The notes under the pieces are model-generated. The model searched no databases and was not told the DNA's origin. It was given only the letters and a program-made list of their open reading frames with translations. Below, one piece after another: positions 6,558-12,816 of a stretch of 14,362 nucleotides of DNA. This DNA comes from an uncultured Collinsella sp. (GTDB lineage: Bacteria > Actinomycetota > Coriobacteriia > Coriobacteriales > Coriobacteriaceae): contig UQTN01000053.1 in NCBI GenBank assembly GCA_900543945.1, positions 1-14,362 of the forward strand, given 5' to 3'. The position numbers and the translations under genes are program-made. Positions within the stretch are counted from its first letter, which is position 1, and each line of letters begins with the position of its first letter.

Positions 6558-8731
6558 CCTCCGCTGACCTCCTTAAAAATGTGTCGATATCGCATGGCGA
6601 CCGCATCGCGCAGGGGGCGCGTCGCCACGGAGTCAAGGGTGCAAGCATACCGCAAGAGCTCGACCGCGTCCAAATGGGCCCACTCGATCAGCTCCTCGTC
6701 GGCATCCAGGTCGACAAAGCGCAGGGTCACACCGCCATGCTGGCGGTACCCCAGAATTTCGCCCTCGTGGCGCAGACGCAGGTCCATCTGGGCGAGCGTA
6801 AAGCCGTCCGAGGTCTTTTCGAGCGACTGGAGACGGTCTTGCGCCGCCGAAGCGCCGCCGTTGCCCTTGGAGTGCGTCATGACCAGGCAGGTGCCCGACA
6901 CGCTGCCGCGGCCCACGCGGCCGCGCAGCTGGTGCAGGGCCGCCAAGCCAAAGCGCTCACCGTTCTCGATGACCATGACGGTGGCGTTGGGCACGTCGAC
7001 GCCCACCTCGACCACCGTAGTCGAGACGAGCACGTCAATCTCGCCGCGCTTGAAGGCATCGATAACCTGGTCCTTCTCCCCCGCTGGCATGCGGCCGTGA
7101 AGGCGCTCGATGGCAAGACCCGGCAACGCCAGACGCAGGCGATCGAGCTCGGTCGCCGTATCGTGCAGCGGCACGGGGACCGTCACGCGGCCCTCGCCGT
7201 CGCGGGCGATACCGGGCACGTCCTCCAGCTCATCGGCCGAGTCGCTCGGCTCCACGAGCGGGCAAATCACGTAGGCCTGCTGACCCTTTTCATGCGCCTC
7301 GCGGATGGCGCCATAGGCAAGGTCGCGGCTCGACTCGGTAAGCACGCGTGTCGTCACGCCAGCGCCAGGGACGGGCCGATGGCGGATGATGCTCGTGCCC
7401 AGATCGCCGTAGACCGAAAGTGCCAGCGTACGTGGGATGGGCGTTGCCGTCATAACGAGCAGATCGGCACCAGGGCCCTTCGCACGCAGGGCGTTGCGTT
7501 GGCCGACGCCAAACCGGTGCTGCTCATCGATGACCACGAGCGACAGATGCTTGAACGCAACGTTATCCGAAAGCACCGCGTGGGTGCCAAAGAGGACATC
7601 GAGCTCGCCCGATTCCAGCTGCGCATGGATCCGCTCGCGCTCGGCCGCCGGCGTGGCGCCCGTCAGGAGCGCCCAGGTCATGCCAGCCTGCGAAAGCAAG
7701 GGGCCGGTCTTATCGGCATATTGACGCGCCAGCACGCCCGTGGGCGCCATAACGCAGGCCTGCGTGCCGCTATCGGCAGCCACAGCCAGCGCGCAGGCGG
7801 CAACAGCGGTCTTGCCGGTACCGACATCGCCCAGCAGCAGGCGGTTCATCACGCGCCCGCCATCGCACATATCGCGCAGGATATCTTGGAGCGCGGCCTC
7901 CTGCTCGTCGCTCAGCGAAAACGGCAGGGCCTGCTTAAGCGCGGCCAGGTGCTCGCCCGCGGCATGCGCATAAGGCACCACGTCGACCATACCGCCATCG
8001 TTGCGCAGACGCAGTGCGAGCTGCAAGCAGAGACACTCCTCGTACGCAAGACGCCGGCGTGCGATGTCGCGCTCGGCCATGCTCGAGGGAAAGTGGATCG
8101 AGCGCAGCGCACGGGCATTGCTCATGAGCTTCCGCTTTGCGCGCAGCGGCGCGGGAATGGGATCGAACGGATTAGCAGCCACTTCGAGCGCACCGCTCAC
8201 GATACGGCGCATCCATGCCTGACTCACGCCGTCACTTACGTAGTGAACCGGCAAAATGGTGCCGGCGGCGCGCCCGTCCTCGAGCTTTTCAAAGTGGGGC
8301 GAGGCCATCTGCTTAAAACCGTAGGCAAACTCAACCTTGCCCATCACGGCCAGGCGGTCGCCCTGCTTAAGCTGCTGGGCAATCCAGGGCTGGCGGAAAA
8401 AGGCGACCTGCAGCACGCCCGTCTCATCAACGAGTGAGACCTCGGTCACCTGCATGCGCGGACGCGGCTTCTTTTGAACGATACGGTCGACCGTGGCGAT
8501 GATGGTGCACACGGTACCAATGGGCGCCATCTCGATGGACCAGGAGCGCGTAAAGTCGAGGTATCGATGAGGGATATGGAGAAGGAGGTCCCCCACCGTC
8601 CGAATACCCAGACGGCGAAGGGCCTCCTCACGTTTACCCGAAACATATTTGAGTCGCGCGATATCCTCGTCGAGCGCATTGCTCTGGGCAAAGCGCTCCG
8701 AGACGCGCGGCACGGAGCACAGCTCGGACAT
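6554..8731 (-). CDS. recG: ATP-dependent DNA helicase RecG
   Basis: Branch-migration helicase that reverses stalled replication forks and processes D- and R-loops. It is 725 aa from the ATG at 8731 (MSELCSVPRVS). An N-terminal wedge/OB-fold covers roughly 30–160. Helicase motifs follow: Walker A GDVGTGKT (301–308), motif II DEQH (402–405) with FGVGQRNALR, motif III MTATPIPRTLALS, and the lobe-2 motifs STTVVEVGVDVPNA and QLRGRVGRG (601–609). The C-terminal RecG-type motif DGFTLAQMDLRLRHEGEILG is present with RHEGE in place of the common RGPGE. Between PLVEPSDS (~498) and LHGRM (~548) there are about 20 more residues than in E. coli RecG. An open frame extends upstream to 8854 but overlaps the preceding gene. 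The gap after that gene is 10 nt and the ribosome-binding site is weak, which suggests coupling. Confidence 0.96.
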   Translation of the reverse strand: MSELCSVPRVSERFAQSNALDEDIARLKYVSGKREEALRRLGIRTVGDLLLHIPHRYLDFTRSWSIEMAPIGTVCTIIATVDRIVQKKPRPRMQVTEVSLVDETGVLQVAFFRQPWIAQQLKQGDRLAVMGKVEFAYGFKQMASPHFEKLEDGRAAGTILPVHYVSDGVSQAWMRRIVSGALEVAANPFDPIPAPLRAKRKLMSNARALRSIHFPSSMAERDIARRRLAYEECLCLQLALRLRNDGGMVDVVPYAHAAGEHLAALKQALPFSLSDEQEAALQDILRDMCDGGRVMNRLLLGDVGTGKTAVAACALAVAADSGTQACVMAPTGVLARQYADKTGPLLSQAGMTWALLTGATPAAERERIHAQLESGELDVLFGTHAVLSDNVAFKHLSLVVIDEQHRFGVGQRNALRAKGPGADLLVMTATPIPRTLALSVYGDLGTSIIRHRPVPGAGVTTRVLTESSRDLAYGAIREAHEKGQQAYVICPLVEPSDSADELEDVPGIARDGEGRVTVPVPLHDTATELDRLRLALPGLAIERLHGRMPAGEKDQVIDAFKRGEIDVLVSTTVVEVGVDVPNATVMVIENGERFGLAALHQLRGRVGRGSVSGTCLVMTHSKGNGGASAAQDRLQSLEKTSDGFTLAQMDLRLRHEGEILGYRQHGGVTLRFVDLDADEELIEWAHLDAVELLRYACTLDSVATRPLRDAVAMRYRHIFKEVSGG

Positions 8732-8741
8732 GGGCAGTTGC

Positions 8742-10403
8742 CTACTCGATCGAGAAGATAACGGGATAGAGCGGCTGCTCGCCACGATGGGCGTCAATCT
8801 CCAGATCGGGCTGAGCCTCCTCAATGGCGTCGACAATCTCCTGGAAGGCCTCATCGGACAGTTCCTCGCCTGCCAGAATCGTCAGCGCGTCACCCTCCTC
8901 TTCCTCCTGCATACGGTTGATGCAGTCGAGCGTGACCTGCTTCACGTCGGAGCCGACCACATCGATGGAGCCGGCGATGATGCCCATGACGTCACCGGAG
9001 TGAATCGGCGAGCCGTCGGAGGCACTGGAATCGCGCACGGCACGGGTGACCTCGCCATCACGAACCTCACTGATGGCGTCGACCATAGCGGCGACGGCAT
9101 CCTCGAGCTCGGAATCGGGCAGGACCGCGAACAGCGCGGAGAAGGCCTGCGGAACGGTCTTGGTGGGAACGACGGCGACCTTCTTGTCGGTGCAGGCAGA
9201 GGCAGCGGCCTCGGCGGCCATGCGGATGTTGCCGTTGTTGGGCAGAATGATGACCGAGGTCGCGTTGACCTGGTCGACGGCGCCCAGCAGGTCTGCAGTC
9301 GAGGGATTCATGGTCTGGCCACCGGACACGATCACGTCAACGCCGAGGGACTTGAGGATGTCTGCCTCGCCGGAACCGGCGGCAACGGCGACAAAGCCCA
9401 GGGCCTTCGCGGGCTCGGCGGCCTTCTCCTGGTCCTCGTGGATCTTGGCGGTACGGTCGTGGGCCTCCATCTCCATGTTGTGGATAAAGACCTCGTAGAT
9501 CTGGCCAAGCTGCAGCATGTGCTCGAGCACCAGGTTCGGGGTGTTGGAGTGCACGTGGATCTTGTAGTCGGGATATGCGCCCACGAGCAGCTCACAGTCG
9601 CCCATGGAACCCAGGAACTTAAGGCACTCGTCCTCGTCAAACGGGGCGTCGGCCTTAAACAGGAACTCATTGCAGTAACGGAATTCCGAGCCCTCCCAGT
9701 CGTCGTTAGCCTCGATCTCAACGCGGCCAAGAGCGGCATCACGGGCAGAGCCGGCGGAGTCAAACGTAGCGGAGAAATCCTCGACAACGGTGCTGCGGCC
9801 AAGAGCGGCAGCTACGAAGTTCTCGAGGAAGATGGCAAAGCCAAAGGCGCCGGAGTCGACCACGCCGTTCTCCTTCAGAACGGGCAGCAGGTCGGGCGTG
9901 CGAGCGACGGACTGGTAGGCCTCGACGACGATGGCATCGAGCGCGTCCTCGGCCGAGAACTTCTTCTTTTCGCACTCGTCGGCCTTGGTCGAGACATCGC
10001 GCAGCACCGTGAGAATCGTGCCCTCGATGGGCTTACGGACGGCCTGGAAGGCGACCTTGACGGCGCGGCGGAACGCATAGGCGATGTTGGCGGACGTGAT
10101 GGGCTCATCAGCAGAGACGAGACCCTCGGCCACGCCGCGCAGGATCTGAGAGGTGATGACGCCGGAGTTGCCGCGGGCACCCATCAGGGAGCCGTGGGTG
10201 ATGGCGCCGGCGATGGCCTCCATATCGGCATCGGCGGGAAGGGCGGAAAGCTCCTTGGTCACCGAGGCGAGCGTGAGCGACATGTTGGTACCGGTGTCGC
10301 CGTCGGGTACGGGGAAGACATTGAGCTTGTTGATCTCCTCGGCCTTGTCGGAAACAGCAGCCGCAGCGATCGGAAAACAGGTGCGAATGGTCTTTGCAAT
10401 CAT
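8742..10403 (-). CDS. DAK-domain protein of the FakA/YloV family
   Basis: Resembles FakA, the kinase subunit that phosphorylates fatty acids held by FakB (DegV) partners to give acyl-phosphate. It is 553 aa. The N-terminal DhaL-type nucleotide domain has NKLNVFPVPDGDTGTNM (25–41), where D34 and D36 are the expected Mg2+ ligands, and GSLMGARGNSGVITSQ (71–86). The middle part carries KIHVHSNTPNLVLEHML, and the C-terminal domain carries SGGQTMNPST and IILPNNGNI. The only plausible start is ATG 10403, because an in-frame TAG lies 27 nt upstream (the yloU stop); GGAG is 12 nt away. Acyl-phosphate is also the product of PlsX, so the window holds two routes to the same phospholipid precursor. No FakB gene is visible here. 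The substrate is inferred from the family; older names call it a dihydroxyacetone-kinase-like protein. Confidence 0.9.
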   Translation of the reverse strand: MIAKTIRTCFPIAAAAVSDKAEEINKLNVFPVPDGDTGTNMSLTLASVTKELSALPADADMEAIAGAITHGSLMGARGNSGVITSQILRGVAEGLVSADEPITSANIAYAFRRAVKVAFQAVRKPIEGTILTVLRDVSTKADECEKKKFSAEDALDAIVVEAYQSVARTPDLLPVLKENGVVDSGAFGFAIFLENFVAAALGRSTVVEDFSATFDSAGSARDAALGRVEIEANDDWEGSEFRYCNEFLFKADAPFDEDECLKFLGSMGDCELLVGAYPDYKIHVHSNTPNLVLEHMLQLGQIYEVFIHNMEMEAHDRTAKIHEDQEKAAEPAKALGFVAVAAGSGEADILKSLGVDVIVSGGQTMNPSTADLLGAVDQVNATSVIILPNNGNIRMAAEAAASACTDKKVAVVPTKTVPQAFSALFAVLPDSELEDAVAAMVDAISEVRDGEVTRAVRDSSASDGSPIHSGDVMGIIAGSIDVVGSDVKQVTLDCINRMQEEEEGDALTILAGEELSDEAFQEIVDAIEEAQPDLEIDAHRGEQPLYPVIFSIE

Positions 10404-10430
10404 GGGTATTTGAATCTCCGTTTTCGGATG

Positions 10431-10787
10431 CTAGTTCAGACGGCTCTTGAGCGCGTCGATGTGAATGCCGATCTTAAGGCTGGCGGGATCGATCTGGGCG
10501 ATCTCCTGCAGGGTGAAGGCAACGGAGCTCGAAAGATTGTGGCAGACGGACTTCATGTTGACGCCGTTCTCGAGCACGACGTGAAGATCGACCGTAAGGC
10601 CGTTCTCGTCGGCGGAGACAAGCACGCCCTTGCGGAGGCGCTGACCGGCAAGCAGGCGCACGCTCTCGGCGCCCTGGAGCTGCTCAGCCATACCGACGAC
10701 GCCATAGCACGTCATCGCGGCATAACCGGCAATATCGGCAATAACGTCGTTCGAGACGCTCAGGCTGCCGTTGATGGTCTCAGACAC
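10431..10787 (-). CDS. yloU: Asp23/Gls24 family envelope-associated protein (YloU)
   Basis: Small Asp23/Gls24-family protein, 118 aa. In Firmicutes, family members are alkaline-shock or envelope-stress proteins, often membrane-associated through partners; no transmembrane segment is seen here. The sequence begins MSETINGSLSVSNDVIADIAGYAA and has the family's GVVGMAEQ turn, a central VSADENGLTVDLHVVLENG strand pair and a C-terminal DPASLKIGIHIDAL. The start is GTG at 10787 with AAGGAG 6 nt upstream. It directly precedes the FakA-like gene (27-nt gap), the usual yloU–yloV order; rpmB, often upstream of this pair, is absent. A 6-bp stem (TGGTGC/GCACCA, 10803–10819) lies just before the ribosome-binding site. 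It is probably the first gene of the operon running to coaD. Confidence 0.9.
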   Translation of the reverse strand: MSETINGSLSVSNDVIADIAGYAAMTCYGVVGMAEQLQGAESVRLLAGQRLRKGVLVSADENGLTVDLHVVLENGVNMKSVCHNLSSSVAFTLQEIAQIDPASLKIGIHIDALKSRLN

Positions 10788-10843
10788 AAGAATCTCCTTA
10801 TCTGGTGCTCACGGCACCATGTCGTGGGAGCAATCATTGCAAT

Positions 10844-10849
10844 ATTCTA
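10844..10849 (-). promoter_or_regulatory. Possible −10 element of the yloU operon promoter
   Basis: TAGAAT reads on the minus strand at 10849–10844, 57 nt before the yloU start, but no good −35 hexamer sits 16–18 bp upstream. The operon promoter should fall between the tRNA terminator and yloU (10788–10945); another TTGACT in that interval lacks a matching −10. Only weak support. Confidence 0.25.
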
Positions 10850-10945
10850 CAACGACCGCGCCATGTTGAGGTGATGGGTCGCGGGATTACATCCTCGACA
10901 CGAAATGTTGATATGGCAACGTTCGAGTCAAGTGGCCGCGGCATG

Positions 10946-10975
10946 AAAAAACCCGCCGCATAAGCGACGGGTTTT
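10946..10975 (-). terminator. Intrinsic terminator of tRNA-Asn
   Basis: Nine-base-pair GC-rich stem: arms ACCCGCCGC (10951–10959) and GCGACGGGT (10964–10972) with one G·U pair, around a four-base ATAA loop. On the minus strand it is followed by six T (10951–10946, the first also pairing in the stem). It starts about 10 nt after the tRNA CCA end. The flanking TTTT on the other side makes it potentially bidirectional. Confidence 0.85.
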
Positions 10976-10981
10976 ACAACC

Positions 10982-11056
10982 TGGCTCCCCGGGTAGGACT
11001 CGAACCTACAACAGCGCGGTTAACAGCCGCGTGCTCTACCATTGAGCTACCGAGGA
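10982..11056 (-). tRNA. tRNA-Asn (anticodon GUU)
   Basis: The minus strand folds as a full cloverleaf of 75 nt including an encoded CCA. The acceptor stem is TCCTCGG paired with CCGGGGA (one U·G pair), the discriminator base is G, and CCA is at 10984–10982. The D arm is GCTC…GAGC with the AATGGTA loop. The anticodon stem is CGCGG/CCGCG with loop CTGTTAA, so the anticodon is GTT (Asn). The variable loop is short, and the T arm is GTAGG/CCTAC with the TTCGAGT loop. It is a solitary tRNA between rpoD and yloU with its own promoter and terminator. Confidence 0.98.
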
Positions 11057-11086
11057 ATAGGTGCGTGCTCTCAAGCAACGAAATTT

Positions 11087-11114
11087 ATTATACGGACGAA
11101 TCAGCTCAGGGCAA
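11087..11114 (-). promoter_or_regulatory. Promoter of tRNA-Asn
   Basis: TTGCCC (11114–11109) and a perfect TATAAT (11092–11087) lie 16 bp apart on the minus strand, about 30 nt before the tRNA 5' end, which allows a leader of roughly 24 nt. Just upstream (about 11118–11136) is an AT-rich run with A and T tracts resembling an UP element, as expected for a strong stable-RNA promoter. Confidence 0.8.
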
Positions 11115-11184
11115 GAACTTTTTTAAGAAATTTTCTCGCCTTGATCCCTTGGGGACGGCCTAACTGCCGGCACCGGCAACGGGG

Positions 11185-11338
11185 AAACGCCGATGTTTTG
11201 AGAATGCCAGCGAGCGGGCACCAGAGCGAACAAATTGGCATGAAAAGAGGACGGCATAGACCTTCTGGTCATGCCGTCCTCTTTGAATGACAAGTTGTCG
11301 CTCTGGTGCCCGCGCAGCGTCGGCCAGTTACGGCGTTT
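11185..11338. repeat. Large nested imperfect inverted repeat in the rpoD–tRNA spacer
   Basis: Most of this ~150-bp stretch pairs with itself around a centre near 11264. The outer part starts with AAACGCCG (11185–11192) matched by its complement at 11331–11338. A perfect 16-bp pair follows, GCGGGCACCAGAGCGA (11214–11229) with 11298–11313. A partly matching inner segment (CAAATTG against CAACTTG) then leads to the perfect 14-bp terminator stem. An RNA from either strand would fold into one long hairpin. The design resembles a dispersed palindromic element (REP- or MITE-like); no second copy is seen in this window. The rest of the 300-bp spacer holds the tRNA promoter and no gene that I can support. 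Confidence 0.6.
11244..11284. terminator. Strong bidirectional intrinsic terminator downstream of rpoD
   Basis: A perfect 14-bp stem, AAAGAGGACGGCAT (11244–11257) with 11271–11284, is prolonged past a single bulged A by GACC/GGTC around a TTCT loop. The A/T ends give a CTCTTTT run on the minus strand (ending the rpoD transcript) and CTCTTT on the plus strand. It forms the core of the larger inverted repeat. Confidence 0.8.
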
Positions 11339-11355
11339 GGTAAAACGCCGTAACT
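11326..11355. repeat. 13-bp perfect stem-loop touching the rpoD stop codon
   Basis: AGTTACGGCGTTT (11326–11338) and its exact complement (11343–11355) flank a four-base GGTA loop. It starts one base after the rpoD TAG (11357–11359). No T-run follows on either strand, so it is not a standard terminator by itself; it might protect the rpoD mRNA 3' end or belong to the adjacent repeat, with which it shares 11331–11338. Confidence 0.6.
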
Positions 11356-11356
11356 A

Positions 11357-12706
11357 CTAAGACTCGATATAGTCTTTGAGCTTGCTGCTGCGGCTCGGGT
11401 GGCGGCGCTTGGCCAAGGTCTTGGACTCGATCTGGCGGATACGCTCGCGCGTGACGCCAAACTCGCGGCCGACTTCCTCGAGCGTGCGGGGATGCCCGTC
11501 GACAAGGCCAAAGCGCAGCTCGATAACCTTGCGCTCACGATCGGCAAGCGAGTCGAGCACCTGGGTGAGCTGCTCCTGCAGCATGGAGAAGCTGGCGGCA
11601 TCGGGCGGAACGATAGCCTGGGAGTCCTCGATGAAGTCGCCCAGCTGGGAATCCTCTTCCTCGCCGATGGGGGTCTCGAGCGACACGGGCTCCTGCGAAA
11701 TCTTCTGGATCTCGCGGACTCGGTCGGCGCTCATGTCCATCTCGGCACCGATCTCCTCAGGGGTCGGGTCGCGACCCAGGTCCTGAAGGAGCTGGCGCTG
11801 CACGCGGACGAGCTTGTTGATGGTCTCGACCATATGCACGGGAATACGGATGGTACGGGCCTGATCGGCAATGGCGCGCGTAATGGCCTGACGGATCCAC
11901 CACGTGGCGTACGTGGAGAACTTAAAGCCCTTCTGGTAGTCGAACTTCTCAACAGCGCGGATCAGACCGAGGTTGCCCTCCTGGATCAGGTCAAGGAACA
12001 GCATGCCGCGGCCGACATAGCGCTTGGCGATGGAGACGACCAGACGCAGGTTTGCGCTGATGAGAGCCTGCTTGGCCTCGAGGCCGACATTCTCGATACG
12101 GGTCAGACGGCGCATCTCGGCACGCGTGAGCTCGAGCTCGCCTGACTCGGCAGCCTCGAGCTTCTCGGTGGCCTCGAGACCGGCCTCGATCTTCATGGCC
12201 AGATCGACCTCTTCGGAGGCAGTCAACAGGTCGACCTTGCCGATCTCCTTGAGGTACATACGGACCGGATCGCCGGTCAGCATCACCGTGGAGGCATCGA
12301 TGCCACGCACGCGGGAGCGTGAACGGGACGTGCGCACGGTGCGCTTCTTCTTGCTCTTGGAAGAACCCATCTCGGCGTCGGCCTGACGGGCCATCTTGAG
12401 CTCATGATCGTCAAGCGAGCCGGAATCGTGCTCGTCGTCGTCATCGAAATCGTCGGTATCGGTATCGTTATCGTCATCGTCGACGTCCATGGGGGCGTCG
12501 TCGTTACCGCTCGCGGAGATAATCTGGATGCCGCTGTTGCGCAGCGCGGAATACACCGCGGTGAGCTGCTCGTCAGAAACATCGATATCCTTCAGGGCGA
12601 CCTGAATCTCGTCCTCGGTTACCGAAGTCCTGTTTGAGCCGTTGCCCATGAGCTTTGCAACGTAGGATTCCAGCCCAGTACCCGTGCTCTCAGTCTTTTT
12701 TGGCAC
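11357..12706 (-). CDS. rpoD: RNA polymerase primary sigma factor (RpoD/SigA)
   Basis: Housekeeping sigma-70 factor that directs RNA polymerase to −10/−35 promoters. It is 449 aa. Region 1.1 lies at about 20–65 (VTEDEIQVALKDIDVSDEQ), followed by an Asp-rich tract (about 70–100, 19 of 32 residues acidic) and a basic stretch (SKSKKKRTVRTSRSRSRVRG, about 116–135). Region 1.2 is DPVRMYLKEIGKVDLLT (~146). Region 2 is NLRLVVSIAKRYVGRGM through FSTYATWWIRQAITRAIADQ (~219–282). Region 3 follows with RIPVHMVETINKL, and region 4 ends with GVTRERIRQIESKTLAKRRH. GTG 12706 is chosen as start: GGGAG lies 5 nt upstream, whereas ATG 12721 has no ribosome-binding site and itself lies upstream of that site. dnaG is upstream, the classic dnaG–rpoD pair. 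Confidence 0.96.
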   Translation of the reverse strand: MPKKTESTGTGLESYVAKLMGNGSNRTSVTEDEIQVALKDIDVSDEQLTAVYSALRNSGIQIISASGNDDAPMDVDDDDNDTDTDDFDDDDEHDSGSLDDHELKMARQADAEMGSSKSKKKRTVRTSRSRSRVRGIDASTVMLTGDPVRMYLKEIGKVDLLTASEEVDLAMKIEAGLEATEKLEAAESGELELTRAEMRRLTRIENVGLEAKQALISANLRLVVSIAKRYVGRGMLFLDLIQEGNLGLIRAVEKFDYQKGFKFSTYATWWIRQAITRAIADQARTIRIPVHMVETINKLVRVQRQLLQDLGRDPTPEEIGAEMDMSADRVREIQKISQEPVSLETPIGEEEDSQLGDFIEDSQAIVPPDAASFSMLQEQLTQVLDSLADRERKVIELRFGLVDGHPRTLEEVGREFGVTRERIRQIESKTLAKRRHPSRSSKLKDYIES

Positions 12707-12816
12707 AGATTCTCCCTTCATAGTCCACAGGACTCAATACTTTAGCACACATATTGACGTCTATACCCAAAAAGAGGACTGGATATAGGCAAGAATACGC
12801 TGGTTGACCACAACAT
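12707..12816 (-). promoter_or_regulatory. dnaG–rpoD intergenic region, probable rpoD promoter area
   Basis: This 110-bp AT-richer spacer separates dnaG from rpoD. It carries TAAAGT preceded by TGTGC, possibly an extended −10, but no convincing −35 at standard spacing. AGTCC-TGT-GGACT (12722–12734) is a short hairpin just before the rpoD ribosome-binding site. I see no terminator for dnaG here, so readthrough into rpoD is also possible. Confidence 0.3.

Noticed and set aside
6581..8437. 618-codon open reading frame on the plus strand
   Set aside because: Antisense shadow of recG; the helicase motifs on the minus strand are unambiguous.
8649..10874. 741-codon open reading frame on the plus strand
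   Set aside because: It lies antisense to the FakA-like gene, yloU and the start of recG. Its product is Gly/Asp/Val-rich with no recognisable motif. Stop-free antisense frames are common in GC-rich genes with biased third positions.
10982..11056. tRNA-Asn as an integration site for a mobile element
   Set aside because: No integrase, no repeated tRNA 3' end and no foreign-looking genes are present on either side in the window.
11042..11290. 82-codon plus-strand frame in the rpoD–tRNA spacer
   Set aside because: It begins inside the antisense of the tRNA, crosses the tRNA promoter and the inverted repeat, and has no coding signature.
11214..11313. Inverted repeats as a CRISPR or insertion-sequence end
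   Set aside because: There is one inverted pair only, no regularly spaced direct repeats, no transposase frame and no evident target-site duplication.
12404..12637. Plus-strand frame encoding a very hydrophobic Val/Ile segment that looks like a membrane helix
   Set aside because: It is the antisense of the Asp-rich tract of rpoD; reverse complements of GAC/GAT repeats read as Val/Ile codons.
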